Shown: positions 53,193 through 64,000 of the stretch, piece after piece
Position numbering within the stretch: the stretch's first letter is position 1
How the letters are laid out: each line of letters starts with the position of its first letter
Source of the DNA: Halichondria panicea
Taxonomy: Eukaryota > Porifera > Demospongiae > Suberitida > Halichondriidae
Length of the DNA: 64,000 nt
Reading direction: 5' to 3'
NCBI RefSeq assembly: GCF_963675165.1
Contig: NC_087387.1
Location: 577,501-641,500 of the forward strand
The notes under the pieces: model-generated
What the model saw: the letters and a program-made list of their open reading frames with translations, nothing else
The model's database searches: none
Told to the model about the DNA's origin: nothing
Program-made: the position numbers and the translations under genes

Positions 53193-54315
53193 TATGCAGT
53201 AAATAATACACATCATCACAACAGGTGACAAAACCTCTAGTTGACTTAATAGCTTCGCAAAACAAAAATTACCCCTATGAAGTCCTCGTACACCAAATCA
53301 ACACGAAGAACAAAATAAAAGAAACAAGAAGAAATACAGGACTGCAGGTGGCTAATGAGATACAAGAGTCTCTCACACCACCAATGCAATTAGCAACAGA
53401 CCTTGCAAGAGAAAAAGGTGCCTCCAGCTGGCTCACTGCTTTACCGCTAGAAGAGCACGGATTCGCACTCCACAAAATAGTATTCCGTGATGCCATTGCC
53501 CTTCGGTATGGCTGGCCCCCATCGCAGATCCCCACAAACTGTGTGTGTGGCCATTCTTTTTCAGTGCAACATGCCCTCTCGTGCCCTAGAGGAGGATTCC
53601 CCTCAATTAGACACAACGAGCTGAGAGACATCACACCATCGCTTTTAAAAGAAACTTGCCATGGAGTGGCCACTGAACCGTCTCTACAACCCATCACAAG
53701 CGAAACATTCAACAGAACCACCGCAAATCGACAGAACGGTGCCCGTCTTGATGTAGTGGCTAATGGTTTTTGGGGAAGTTCTTTCGAGAGAGCGTTCTTT
53801 GACGTTAGGGTTTTTAACCCATTTGCTCCCTCGAACAGACACTCCTCTCTAACCGCATCTTATCGCCACCATGAGAACCTGAAAAAGAGGCACTATGAAC
53901 AACGTATAAGAGAAGTGGAGCACTCCTCTTTTACCCCCCTGGTCTTCGCTACCACAGGTGGCCTTGGCCCAGCAGCTGGAGCCTTCTACAAACGCCTGGC
54001 CAGCATGCTCTCAGACAAATGGAAGCAACCATACAGCACCACCATTGGCTGGCTAAGATGTAGAATATCTTTCTCTCTACTCAGATCCTCCATCATGTGT
54101 CTGAGAGGCGCCAGATCTTCGAAGTCATCTTTCAACGGCCATCTAGCTGCTTCCGTGGACCTCACCATTGCGGACTCCAACCTCTCTGTCTAAACTCTGA
54201 ATAATAATAATATTATAGCTTCACATTACCCTGCCATATCTATATATTAGCCTCAGTCACTCATTCATTACATGTTTATTAACATTTCAAAAAAAAAAAA
54301 AAAAAAAAAAAAGAA
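53193..54315 (+). mobile_element. 5'-truncated non-LTR-like retroelement with poly(A) and 8-bp target duplication
   Basis: A 1.1-kb insert ending in a run of about 24 A (54289-54312), flanked on both sides by AGCATGCT (53185-53192 and 54316-54323). The empty site is visible in the opposite arm of the surrounding inverted repeat near 52977-52990. The poly(A), the target duplication and the 5' truncation fit target-primed reverse transcription. Confidence 0.85.
53225..54193 (+). CDS. C-terminal part of a retroelement polyprotein (zinc motif and endonuclease-like)
   Basis: An open frame of about 322 codons without an ATG at the start, so the N-terminal reverse transcriptase part is missing. It contains a Cys/His cluster (NCVCGHSFSVQHALSCPRGG followed by IRHN), then GARLDVVANGF and AFFDVRVFNPFAPSN. 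The last two resemble the restriction-like endonuclease core of some non-LTR elements, then a Leu/Arg-rich tail. Proteins of this layout recur in sponge and cnidarian genomes downstream of reverse transcriptase; I state this from general recollection and not from a search. There is no internal stop, so the copy is young or was recently active. The TAA is at 54191. Confidence 0.7.
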   Translation: MTKPLVDLIASQNKNYPYEVLVHQINTKNKIKETRRNTGLQVANEIQESLTPPMQLATDLAREKGASSWLTALPLEEHGFALHKIVFRDAIALRYGWPPSQIPTNCVCGHSFSVQHALSCPRGGFPSIRHNELRDITPSLLKETCHGVATEPSLQPITSETFNRTTANRQNGARLDVVANGFWGSSFERAFFDVRVFNPFAPSNRHSSLTASYRHHENLKKRHYEQRIREVEHSSFTPLVFATTGGLGPAAGAFYKRLASMLSDKWKQPYSTTIGWLRCRISFSLLRSSIMCLRGARSSKSSFNGHLAASVDLTIADSNLSV

Positions 54316-54434
54316 AGCATGCTCATTACCTGTCTTGGCTGCCATACAATGTGCTGTACATAGAAATGGTGAAATTGATCACTTTTAATGTTAAATATTC
54401 TAAAAAGTAAAGAGAATATAGCTCTAAAAGGTCG

Positions 54435-54771
54435 AGATTATATTTTCTTTGTTTCCAATTGATAAAAAAAAAAAAATAAAAAAAAATCTATGCACTGAGT
54501 AAGCATGCAGTAGTGCTGACTCAGCACAATAATGCGCATGCTCAGAACAGCTGCAGCTGGCTAGCTAGCTAGCTGTAGAGTTACTAGTGGTAGCAGAGAG
54601 GTAAGTGGTGGTCGCTTATAGAGCTGCAGAACCCTGCAATGTATACCGTACACGGCGGTAATTTCCAGTACCATCAATTTCCTGTCCGCTGTGTCTTTGT
54701 ACAAAGCTCCTCAGGGCATCGTTGCTCATGTTCCAGGTGACATCACGACTGACCTGATAAGTGGTAACTGT
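54435..54771. other. Junction region before copy B
   Basis: AT-rich, with A runs at 54464-54487 and a CTAGCTAGCTAGCTAG block near 54559. On the minus strand a short open frame (about 54760-54610) reads DVTWNMSNDALRSF and has a plausible acceptor at its start. It could be an exon fragment, but no family was recognised. The duplication breakpoint lies near 54771. Confidence 0.4.
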
Positions 54772-56996
54772 TGTATATATCAATCAACAAATTAAACACA
54801 AAGAGGCTTGTATATTTTGTTGCCGTGGCTATGTACAAATAATTGTACATTGTAGGGTGCAGTGCAAGTTCAGGTTGACTTGAGTATAGTAGGAATGCTT
54901 ACTCAGCGTATTTATTTCGTGGGGTACATTATACGTATAAAGTATCAACCACAAATTAAACCTTCAATTACTAGGCAATTTAAAAGGTGATCAATTATAG
55001 GTTCCCAGGTACTCCCTTCAAAAACAATTTCTAGGATTTCATACAATTGAGCTCTCCTTTGGGGGTGTTTATTCTTGTGCTCTCTAACATTCCAATCAGT
55101 GATTGTAGGCACTCCTTGCAATTGATTCTTGAGTGAAACAATAAAACTGTAGTTATGTGTGGAGGAATTTATATGCCCTAGCTCCATTTGCTGCATGGTA
55201 CTTGGTTGCACCTGCAGAACCTTATATATATAAGTACTGTAGCCTTGCAAATACACAGACAAGTGTGTTTGCAAACCTGTCATCAATAGTGGGGGGAATG
55301 TGTGCATTATCTTCACGGGTACACACAGCTGCTGCACGTTTGTTTTTGTTTATAGGTGTGTTATCTAGGGTGTTCCTCGATGTTATGTCAGATATGTATA
55401 TCATTGGTCTATTGTATCCAATCGGATTCAATTACGAGCTTGAAAGAATGCATGTACGTCGCTTAAGGGCATAATAAGTAGGAGGCTATACATGTACCAG
55501 CTGGGGGACTTTGTTCGATCGTGTATGAAATGGGGAGTAGCTATAGAGGCTGAACTATGTTGCTACGAAGCTAGATGATGGATAATGATTAAGAAACACA
55601 ACAATGAGAATGCATACGAAATGTTCTTTAAGTATAATAATTATGGACATGTTAGGTGGTGATAATCGATGGTTAATCATTAAAAGTGATAAGTAGTATC
55701 CACTTGACACACATACTGTTCACGAGCACACAAGGTACCTGTATGTACGTGTTAGCATTACACAGAGCCGCGTATACATACGAGTTTAATTTATAGTTGT
55801 GCCAATAATTACGTTCGCACGGGTTTCGAGTAATTTGATATGTCAACAACAGTCATCCTGCATGTGCATGAATGGAAACACAATAGGTAGAGTGCAGTGG
55901 TGAAGCCTTAATTGTATATCCTATGGACATGGCTACCATGACGATCATCATAGAGTGGGCGTACGTACAGAATTGTAGTAACATGCATGGCTGCAGTGAA
56001 AAGGATAAGAAATGTACCACATGCAAATTATATGGATTTTATTTTGTATAGGTATAAATTGGGTTTAATGTTCTAGATATCCATGGCAACTCACGGCTGT
56101 CGGGTTGACGAGGGGTTGAATGAAAGTACAGAAAAAAATGTTTGCAAATATTGGATGTAGTACAAAGGAATTCCTCCAGCAACAGCTAAGAATTTAGAGT
56201 CTAACATTTGATCAGTGGCTTTGTGTTCCGTGACAAATTTTTATTTTTGGCACAACCTTTATAGATATGCAGTTGGTATAAGGAACTGTTGGTGTGTTCG
56301 TCGGATATCACTAGCTAGTGCGATTGAGCTACAAAAGGTAATAGTTGAACAATTTGGCAAATAACTTGTACATGTACAAGCTAGCTATACCCAATGAATG
56401 CAGAAAATGCTCATACAATTAATTGTGATTGTCTTACTTCTTATGCATGCAACTCAACCATTTGTACATGCACCTCTGAACATGTTTAGACTTAGCCTCG
56501 GTCCCAGCTGGCCGATTTCTTTTTTAAGTTGAGGCTGGGAACAAGGCTATAGAATAGACTAAATTCTCCATGCACTGTTATGTATAATAGCTACTTAACT
56601 CATTCATGCATGCATGAAATGTAGCAGCTATTATTGTTAATACATGCTAATTATTACCAAGAGTATAGTATATATACTCCTTAATATGACGTTTTGCACG
56701 AGTTTCATAAAATCATTAAACATGTACATGTACTAACAAATTGAATGAGTTGTGCCTGCACAAACGGAGATGGTCATGATTGCACAATGTGTATAATTAT
56801 GCCTAGAGAAACGACACAAATAGCCTGCTGGTGATAGATAAGTAATAACAGGTTTAAAAAATTGAAAAATTAGTGTCCATATAAGGACATGACAATGTAG
56901 CGTCTCTTAGACACCAAATAAAAATGTATGTGCCATAAATAATTTAATTGTGGGAGATAGATTGGGTTCACTTTATCCGTCACAATGTATTATATA
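54772..56996. other. Intergenic region, copy B, no gene recognised
   Basis: Counterpart of 27586-29893. ORFs seen on one copy are broken or shifted in the other (for example around 54945-55474), arguing that they are not genes. Confidence 0.5.
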
Positions 56997-57620
56997 TCAT
57001 TTATTGTTGCCAATTACCCGTGTGCAAAGCTGGCAAGCACATTCTATATCTTTTGCGATCCACACCTTGTGAGTTTCAAGTTGCCTATCTTGACAAGTGA
57101 AAGTCACTCTTTTGAAACCAATCTCATGCCTTCGCGAGGTGCAGCAACGACAGTTAGATTTCATATAGGGTTCCTCTGCTTTTACAAGTGTCTCACTTCG
57201 ACAGAAACCACCGCACATTGGAACTAGGATTTCTTTATCATTACATCCTTCATGGGACACTGTGATTTTGCCCCTCTTTTTTTTGCACCGATTTCTGTCT
57301 AAGCTTGAGGACTGGGGTGGCGTTGAGCTGGGTAGCGATGCAGCTGTTGGGTTAGACGACGAAACACTCGAGCTGGTGGTAGGTTGTTGGGTGGTTGAGC
57401 TGGGCAGCGATGCAGCTGTTGGGTTAGACGACGAAACACTCGAGCTGGCGATAGGTTGTTGGGTGGAGGAGATGGGTTCTGTTATGGAGTCAGTAGTGGT
57501 ATTCTGTCCGCAGCAGTTGTTTGTGCAAATGAGCAGAAAACACAGAATTATCAAGTTTTTCAGTTTTGTCCAGGACTGACTGTGTCTACCACATGATGTG
57601 GCTTGTATATACGAGTCCAT
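56997..57620 (-). CDS. Secreted or anchored Ser/Thr-rich cystine-knot (CTCK) protein, copy B
   Basis: A 207-residue ORF collinear with the one at 29894-30520. It has the same hydrophobic segment, two Ser-rich repeats (here SSSNPTAAS) and all knot cysteines (EGC, MCGGFC, NCRCC, FTC, ECACQLC). Differences include SLDRNRCKK in place of SIEDANRCKK and several changes in the knot (for example MKSN for TISN, EIGFKRVTF for RIGFKKVMF). Indels are in frame. Both copies are open, so both may be expressed. The ATG is at 57620. The protein is probably exported; its function is unknown. Confidence 0.7.
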   Translation of the reverse strand: MDSYIQATSCGRHSQSWTKLKNLIILCFLLICTNNCCGQNTTTDSITEPISSTQQPIASSSVSSSNPTAASLPSSTTQQPTTSSSVSSSNPTAASLPSSTPPQSSSLDRNRCKKKRGKITVSHEGCNDKEILVPMCGGFCRSETLVKAEEPYMKSNCRCCTSRRHEIGFKRVTFTCQDRQLETHKVWIAKDIECACQLCTRVIGNNK

Positions 57621-60154
57621 TCTCTTTCTGTTGAGTTATTCTGTAGGGAAAGAAACAAAAATGAAATACAAAACCTTTAATTACATGTCACTTAAACAAT
57701 TAGGACACTTTTCTTATCAATATTTACATTTTTACTCCAAAAATAAATGTTTAAATTTTGTCAGAATCACTACAGGTTAGCAAAGATTAAAAAGATTACT
57801 GTCATCATTATTATATAACAGGTTGGTCACGTATGGTGAAAATTGCTTTGTATAGTTCAGCAAAAATGTACAGGATGCATGCAAATGCCCGGCTAGTCTA
57901 GTCTATGGTAGCATCTAATCAATACTAGTATCTATGAATACAGCAGTTCTTCCTGTATAAATATGCATGTACTTTACATTGTAGTATTTATAACTGTCTA
58001 GAAAAATAGCCCCAGGCTGTACACTGCTTGTGTCTACCATGCAGATATTACATAATGGTAGATGCATTAACTAGGTCACCTATCTCAGCAGACTACTAGG
58101 AAGTACAAATATAAACTAAATAGAATACCATTGACACTTCGTGATTATAAAAGCTATGTTATAGCTCTGAGCCTGAGGCTATATATTGAATACTTCGGAG
58201 TTTTCCGGTTTGCAGGGGCAACTTTCTCAAAACAAATTGGAGGACCAAATGTGGTGTTGGTGTCTTATGTACTTCCCTACAAGCCAACAGCTCCATGGCA
58301 GCTATAGCAACTAAAAATGGAAGTCTGCAAAAAAAAATCTCACCTTTAAATTTAGTGCCAATGAAGAAAGACTTGGTAGTTTTTGCAGAAGATGTGAGCT
58401 CTCTCAGCTTCAATTCTCTTGTTTTGTTATCTCTTGCTATAACATGAAGGCAGTAGGATTGTTGCTTTTATATGCTGCATCTAACAACAATGAACAGGAA
58501 ATTGATTATGACGCGTTTTGTGTCATAATAACTTACCAACTCGCATTCTGTCATGCAGTATTTATACATGTGCACAATGCTATTGCAATGCAATGCAGAG
58601 ACATGCAATCATTATTAGTTGGCTGCATGCATGCTCATGACAAAATAGCTAGAGGCCAAAAGGTCGGCACTGTGTCAACACAACTAACCTATGGGTCCAT
58701 AGTTATAATCTAATAAGCCTAATTTAGTATGCAAAAGAGGGCGCCACTGAGGCGGACGATGCTGATGTTTACAAGTCAGCATACTTCTGCTGTATTATTT
58801 ATAGGATATAATTATTGATTAATTATTATGTCTCATCCAAAAGCCCAATGTGTTTTAATTAATTGCACGTGCAGTTTTTTAAAGTGCAGTGGTGGTCTAC
58901 ATCTGCAAGTGGCACTTGCAACACACTTGTACAGCTACAAAATGCATTAGTTGACAACACCTGCAGAGAAGCTGAAATTTCGATATTAACAGGTCAGGTG
59001 GAACCGTCTCCTTGGTTACGAAGCCAAGAGACAGACTACTATATAGAGCGTATGCATGGCTTACTACAATCTATGCAATAAAGATTATCCGAAAATATCA
59101 TCAGACAGGCCATGCAATTATGCAGTAAAAAGGAACCTATGTATATACACAACTCTTTTTTTGGATTTGTATGGGGGGGTGGCAAAATATTCGCAGGTGA
59201 GCAATGGTTGTGGATCTTATTTTCGTGGTTGCTGCTTCACTACAAGTAAAGGTAGGCAAGGTCGCTTCATTCGTGGGGTAAAATATTTATGGTCAGAGCT
59301 TCAGCCACGAATATTTTGCCCCCCCCCGCCCCGGAAATTACTAGCTATAAGGTATGTGTTCAACCACCTCAATAGTTACACAAACAAGCTCATATTTGTA
59401 TAATTAAACCAAAGCATACCGCTGGCTCCAAATTAAACTTAACCATCCAGTCATGTACTGAGCATGACTGATGATATAAAATGCCTATATACACATATGC
59501 TTCCACAATTGAATTTGGTGTGTGAAAGTCACCAGTTATAGCCAGTACATTTCCAATTTGTGTAATACTTTTGTACGTTCACTGTTCAATTAGATACAAT
59601 TAATGCCACCCACTGTTTTCCCAAGGAGAGCAAAAACAATTGCACTGTATCTAACCCAAACATGCAGTTTTCCATGTCAATAAACACTCAAGCACACACA
59701 CAAAACCGAAAATCTTAAATTTAAATTGTATCTCACACTAATTATTGTTAATAGACTACATTGCTATAGCCACTTTGCCAAGCTTAATTTATTAATTAGG
59801 GCCCGTCCTTGAAAACACAATTAGTATATCCATAATAGTGCATTTGTATTAGCATGATTAGCGAGAGTACCATTGTTATAGTCTCGACAAGCCCTTACAG
59901 AACACTAAGTGGCATACATACACTTACCGAACCTTGTACTTTAACGGACATAATTATGATGACATTTTGGACGTACGTTAGATTAAATTGTAATTGTAAT
60001 TGTAACATCACAATGCTATAAATTCCTGACAAAAATTTTTTGAAAATATAGAAATTCCATTCGACACACTTTTGACATAATCCCTAACTATACGAAGCTA
60101 TAAATGCTATAATTATATACATATATATTTATATAGATAAAGTTACTTCTTTTT
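57621..60154. other. Intergenic region, copy B
   Basis: Counterpart of 30521-33065. It contains the same degraded MITE-B at about 59170-59353, so that insertion predates the duplication. No gene was recognised. Confidence 0.5.
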
Positions 60155-63100
60155 TCATTTCTTGTAGCCGAACTCTGTCGCCATGTCTGGAGTACTGTCG
60201 CCGTACACCCACATGCCCACCTACAGAAGAAGAGGGAGAGAGAAAAATGACCTCACAATGCAATTTAAACTGACTAAGCAATGAATTCCTTTCTATTATA
60301 TTACCTATTAACAGTCTACATACTACATTTAAGTGGTGTACAGAAGAAGCTGCATAGTTGTTGATATGACTACAAACCCTCTAGTTCTCCTACGCCAAAC
60401 CAGCCTGGGAAACACCCGTTAGATTATCACTGTGTATCAATGGATGGAGTGTGATGATGTAATACAGTGGGAAACCGATTGTTTGTATTTGTTAGGAGAG
60501 CAGGTTTCCCCTCGGAGTACACATTTTAACGTACTATAAGCGCGTGGGGTAGATACTCAATACAACTGGCTGCACGTCAAAAACAAAGCCGTAGGTAGCT
60601 CAATTAATAGTTACCACTTACTAATGATTGACTTTTAATCTAGCTAGCTTGTATATAGGTCATTCTTGCTTACAACGAAGACAGCCTAGCTCCATTTGGA
60701 ATGTTCAAGCCGTGTGCGTACATGCAATACAGACACCCAGTGTACAAGTACAGACACTATAGTAAGTACTCTATACCTGACCTGTACATGTACATACTTC
60801 CACTACAGAACAGGTGGCGACAACAAGCAAGTGTTACTAATCTATTCTATGGCCGGGGAAATCTGTTCTCATTAACCCCAAACATAAACAATTGTTTCCC
60901 ACTGCATTACATCATAACATAATAATTATAGTGACAGGAAAAGGAACTAGCATAGCAGAGTCCATCATGTGTAATTATGTACACACAGTTGAGCTAATTG
61001 AGGAAGCATTAGCTGAATAAGTCCACACAATATTTATATCACTTGAACAAATTAATTTCAATCAGGAAATGATCTTACTGTATGGGGCCTCGCCGACTGT
61101 GTATGTTACGTTACGTACATGTATATACAACATGCTGTAGCCCATAAACCCCCTCAATTTACAACAAAAGTATAATGTTACAAAACTAACAAACAAACAT
61201 TAACCAAAATTCGCCGATATTTTGAGCGTGTATACATCCCATAACCACGGTAATTAGTACTCCCACACCCTCCGCATTTACAGCTAATTTAAGCAACAGA
61301 AGCAACAGAAAGTGCAGACTGTAGACAATCACCACATACTTGACTTTCCTAACAACAAGAAAGACGACATAATGATTACATAACCTGTAATAACATGACA
61401 CGAGGCTTAATTTCAATGGTAGGTGAAGCTTAAGCTATTAATTGGACAAAATAAATCACAATTTTATTTTTAATGTCAGAGATTATAATTATGATCACAT
61501 TATAATTATTATTATCATGATTATAGAAACACGAAAATGTGACTAGAAGCCTATCCATAGAGAAGCTCTTACTTGCACTTTATTTATCATTGAGCAGTTG
61601 TATCAGTCTACACGCACACACACGCTACCGTATACCTCGCTTGCGCATGTAGAGGCTTAATGAAAACTTACAAAGCTCAAGGTTATGTAACTTTCTTTTA
61701 ATGTTACATGAACACAGAGTATAGAAACTTGACGCTAACTTTAATAATATTATTACTAAATGCCACAGACATACACAGGCACACATTATTAGGAATTTGA
61801 TCCCAGGGTTGCCATGGCAATTTACAATGCTGCTCACACACTCCAGATTCTGGCAGTTATGCAACATTTTGTAAGTAATATAGTATATAGTATACACAAA
61901 AAAGCTAACTTCTTGACGGCTATGGTTGGTAGAAATATTTATAGAGATAGTTGTTGAACCACATTCTAGCAATCCTAAGGGATACTTTTATTATAACAAT
62001 AATAAATAAGAGAGTTAGTTACATGTACAACAGAAAACCAATGTCTTTCTGGTGTGTATTAAATTATGCTCCGAAAGAACAGTAAAATGATCAATTCTTA
62101 TTGTACAGGAAGGCAAAACCCTATCGCACTTAAAGAGCAGATGCCTGTCGCCACTTACCTGCATACAGTCCATATTTAGGATTACATAATCACGACAACT
62201 CCATATATCGCTTGCAGAGGAACTTAAAGAGCAGAGCAGAGCAGACAGGCGCCTGTTGCCACTTACCCATGAATGCTACCAGCCCTTAAATGTAAAATAT
62301 GAAAGAGGTGCGTGACAGTGCTTAGAGCAATTAATTGGCATCACAAAGCCAACCCTTACAATCGCAGACAGAGGAAAATTACAAAGCCTATCTTTAAATG
62401 GATGTGAACACACAAGAAACGATCAGGGTCAAAGTAACAAACTGAGAGCTATCCACGAAAACTATAAGGCATATATACAGAAAGAATGGTATACATAACA
62501 ATTTCACGGTGACTGACTAGTACAAAACAAGTGCCTTCTTAAGGGAAAAGAAATAAAAGTCTTAGACAGACTAGAGATGTACTAGCTTTGAATAGCCATT
62601 AGATAAGTGCAGGAAGAAGAGACACTAAAGCCACACATACAGCTAAAATACTGAATTCAGTGGAACTCCTTCTTTGGGATTATTTTCAAAACACGCTAGG
62701 GTCATACACTTGGCGTCAAAGTTCTTGCCATTCGTTGGTCTCCAAATTTAGAATACAAAGAAAAGTTCAGCATACCTTTGAAATGTCCTAACTAAAAGTG
62801 CTACAGTCGGCAAATATTGCAGTTAAAGAGACGCAACTATGATGCGATTATTCATTCTCTTGAGTAAATGAATTTTAGACCCTTCCTTAATTATAGGCGA
62901 GGGGGGGGCTAAAGACAGGAGAACAAAATTATAACTACATGAGTGTATAATAGTTTCACTGCACACCTAGATGCATGACTTTAAGGAACCGTTTGAATCC
63001 AAAACAGAAGACTTGTTGACTGACTTCAAAGCACTGGCTCTTACATAAATATCCTCTTAGAACTGAATCTGAAGTCCCTTTAAAGGCAGTTGATTGGGAA

Positions 63101-63573
63101 ACACATAGCGGACATAATTACAATAATATAGTAGCTACCAAATAGCTATCGGGTAAACAGCCTACTAATGGGACAGACTGTAACACACGCGTTCCTATTA
63201 AGATGAAATAAACAAACCACCTCATACCCACGGCCTGGCTTCCACCCACTCACTCCGTGTACAAGGTGTGACCTCAAGCCCATACCACACGAATAGAGCA
63301 CTTTTGTAGCTTCCGGACATAATTATTGTCGTTATAGTAAACACGGAGAGCTGGCGATGGTATCATGTTACGGGTCAGCTGAAGGGTGCGTACAACGGAA
63401 GCCCTAGGCAACGACTACACACCAAGGCTGAGAATTTTAATTACTTAAAGTCGAGGAATTTAAGAGTCAAAAAATGGAAAATCTAATTATACCAATATAC
63501 CTAGAAATATCAAAACGTACAAGCTTACCCTATTTTTCCTTGCTTCCACTTCGGCACTGCAGTACTCCCCCAC
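60155..63573 (-). CDS. SND1: SND1 (Tudor-SN) copy B, last two exons (partial)
   Basis: Exons 63573-63529 (VGEYCSAEVEARKNR) and 60220-60155 (ending VYGDSTPDMATEFGYKK, TGA). Both acceptors (atttcag, ctgtag) and the donor (gtaagc) are kept, in phase 0. The final EFGYKK is closer to the usual SND1 ending (EFGYSR) than the EFGFKK of copy A. The upstream exons must lie to the right of the window. The geometry of the duplication predicts that this copy keeps the full 5' half and is the working gene. SND1 acts in RNA processing and transcription as a tandem SN-Tudor protein. Confidence 0.8.
60221..63528. other. SND1 copy B last intron
   Basis: A 3.3-kb intron corresponding to 33132-36421. No separate gene was recognised. 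The CA tract present in copy A at 34515 is almost absent here. Confidence 0.6.
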
Positions 63574-63740
63574 CTGAAATATGAGAGAGAGATAAAATAA
63601 GTCGAAAAAAAAAATAATAGTAACTACAAGGGCACTTCCAAACCAAATGTGTGCCGTCATGTACTATACTGTCATGTGTTGGCATTACATAAAGTCTGTA
63701 TAGATCTACTCTAATAAAAGTACCGACAGGACTAACACAG

Positions 63741-63938
63741 TACCGTATAGAGGGTAATTTTCGTGGGGCAAAATATTCGTGGTTTTTGTGGTTGAAGGTC
63801 TGACCACGAATATTTTACCCACAAATGAAGTAACCTTGCCCACCAGTGCAGTGCAAGCAGCAACCACTATCCACGAAATGACTAAATACTGCTCAACCAC
63901 GAATATTTTGTCCCCCAAAAATTACCCGCTATACGGTA
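63741..63938. mobile_element. MITE family B, copy B counterpart
   Basis: Same 198-bp element as 36631-36828, at the same place in the duplicated intron, with only a few substitutions. It was therefore present before the large duplication. Confidence 0.85.
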
Positions 63939-64000
63939 TACTGTACGTGCGTTTTCTCTAATGTGTGTGTGTGTGTGTTAGGATCGACCACACACAGTAC

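Larger units (their letters stand above)
52867..54434. repeat. Large inverted repeat interrupted by a retroelement
   Basis: The left arm 52867-53065 is uninterrupted. The right arm is 53105-53192 plus 54316-54434, split by the insertion. Around the 39-nt centre, GTTTCCAATC and GATTGGAAAC face each other. The arms share ACTCCGCGTTATAGGGCGTG and TTGGCTGCCATACAATGTG in opposite orientation. Confidence 0.88.
54772..64000. repeat. Large direct duplication, copy B (runs off right edge)
   Basis: Matches 27585-36890 in the same order and orientation throughout, with many small indels (for example 4- to 20-bp gaps) and substitutions. No large rearrangement is seen. The match is still running at position 64000. 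Confidence 0.92.

Overview
The window is intron-rich, AT-rich animal DNA, most likely from a demosponge. That is an inference. It rests on compact animal genes with GT-AG introns, the gene repertoire, many short TIR elements ending in TACCGTATAGCG-type sequence, and pervasive CA/TG microsatellites. No species call is possible from sequence alone, and I see no prokaryotic or organellar features.

Layout. From 1 to 3.9 kb lies a head-to-head pair of short, unrecognised genes that look like distant paralogs; a Bcl-2-like fold is a weak guess. From 4.3 to 14.3 kb on the minus strand is a complete 13-exon exostosin glycosyltransferase, EXT2. It shares a promoter of about 150 bp with a single-exon iodotyrosine deiodinase (IYD) at 14.4-15.3 kb. 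From 16.2 to 27.4 kb on the plus strand is a partial tandem duplication of a HINT-TSG101 pair. It reads: complete mitochondrial-type HINT; TSG101 exons 1-5 only (the UEV domain); one large RING/B-box (TRIM-like) exon that runs in frame into the second HINT copy; and then a complete 11-exon TSG101. The splice phases allow one continuous UEV-RING-B-box-HIT protein of about 578 residues across 17692-22084. This is the most unusual object in the window.

From 27.6 kb to the end the window is dominated by a large direct duplication. Copy A starts near 27585 and copy B near 54772, an offset of about 27.1-27.2 kb; copy B runs off the right edge. Each copy carries a gene for a secreted, Ser/Thr-rich cystine-knot protein (29.9-30.5 and 57.0-57.6 kb) and the 3' end of SND1 (Tudor-SN). 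In copy A the SND1 exons can be followed from 51413 down to 33066. They start at SN domain 4 and carry a 10-nt frameshifting deletion, so copy A is a truncated pseudogene. The intact gene is probably copy B, continuing beyond the window.

Mobile and repeat DNA is abundant. It includes at least five TIR/MITE families, a 61-bp minisatellite in an EXT2 intron, a foldback element at 51.7-52.4 kb, and a retroelement 3' end with a poly(A) tail and an 8-bp target duplication inserted in one arm of an inverted repeat at 52.9-54.4 kb. A recurring feature is that (CA)n tracts run directly into the 3' splice sites of several genes. I saw no rRNA, tRNA or CRISPR array.
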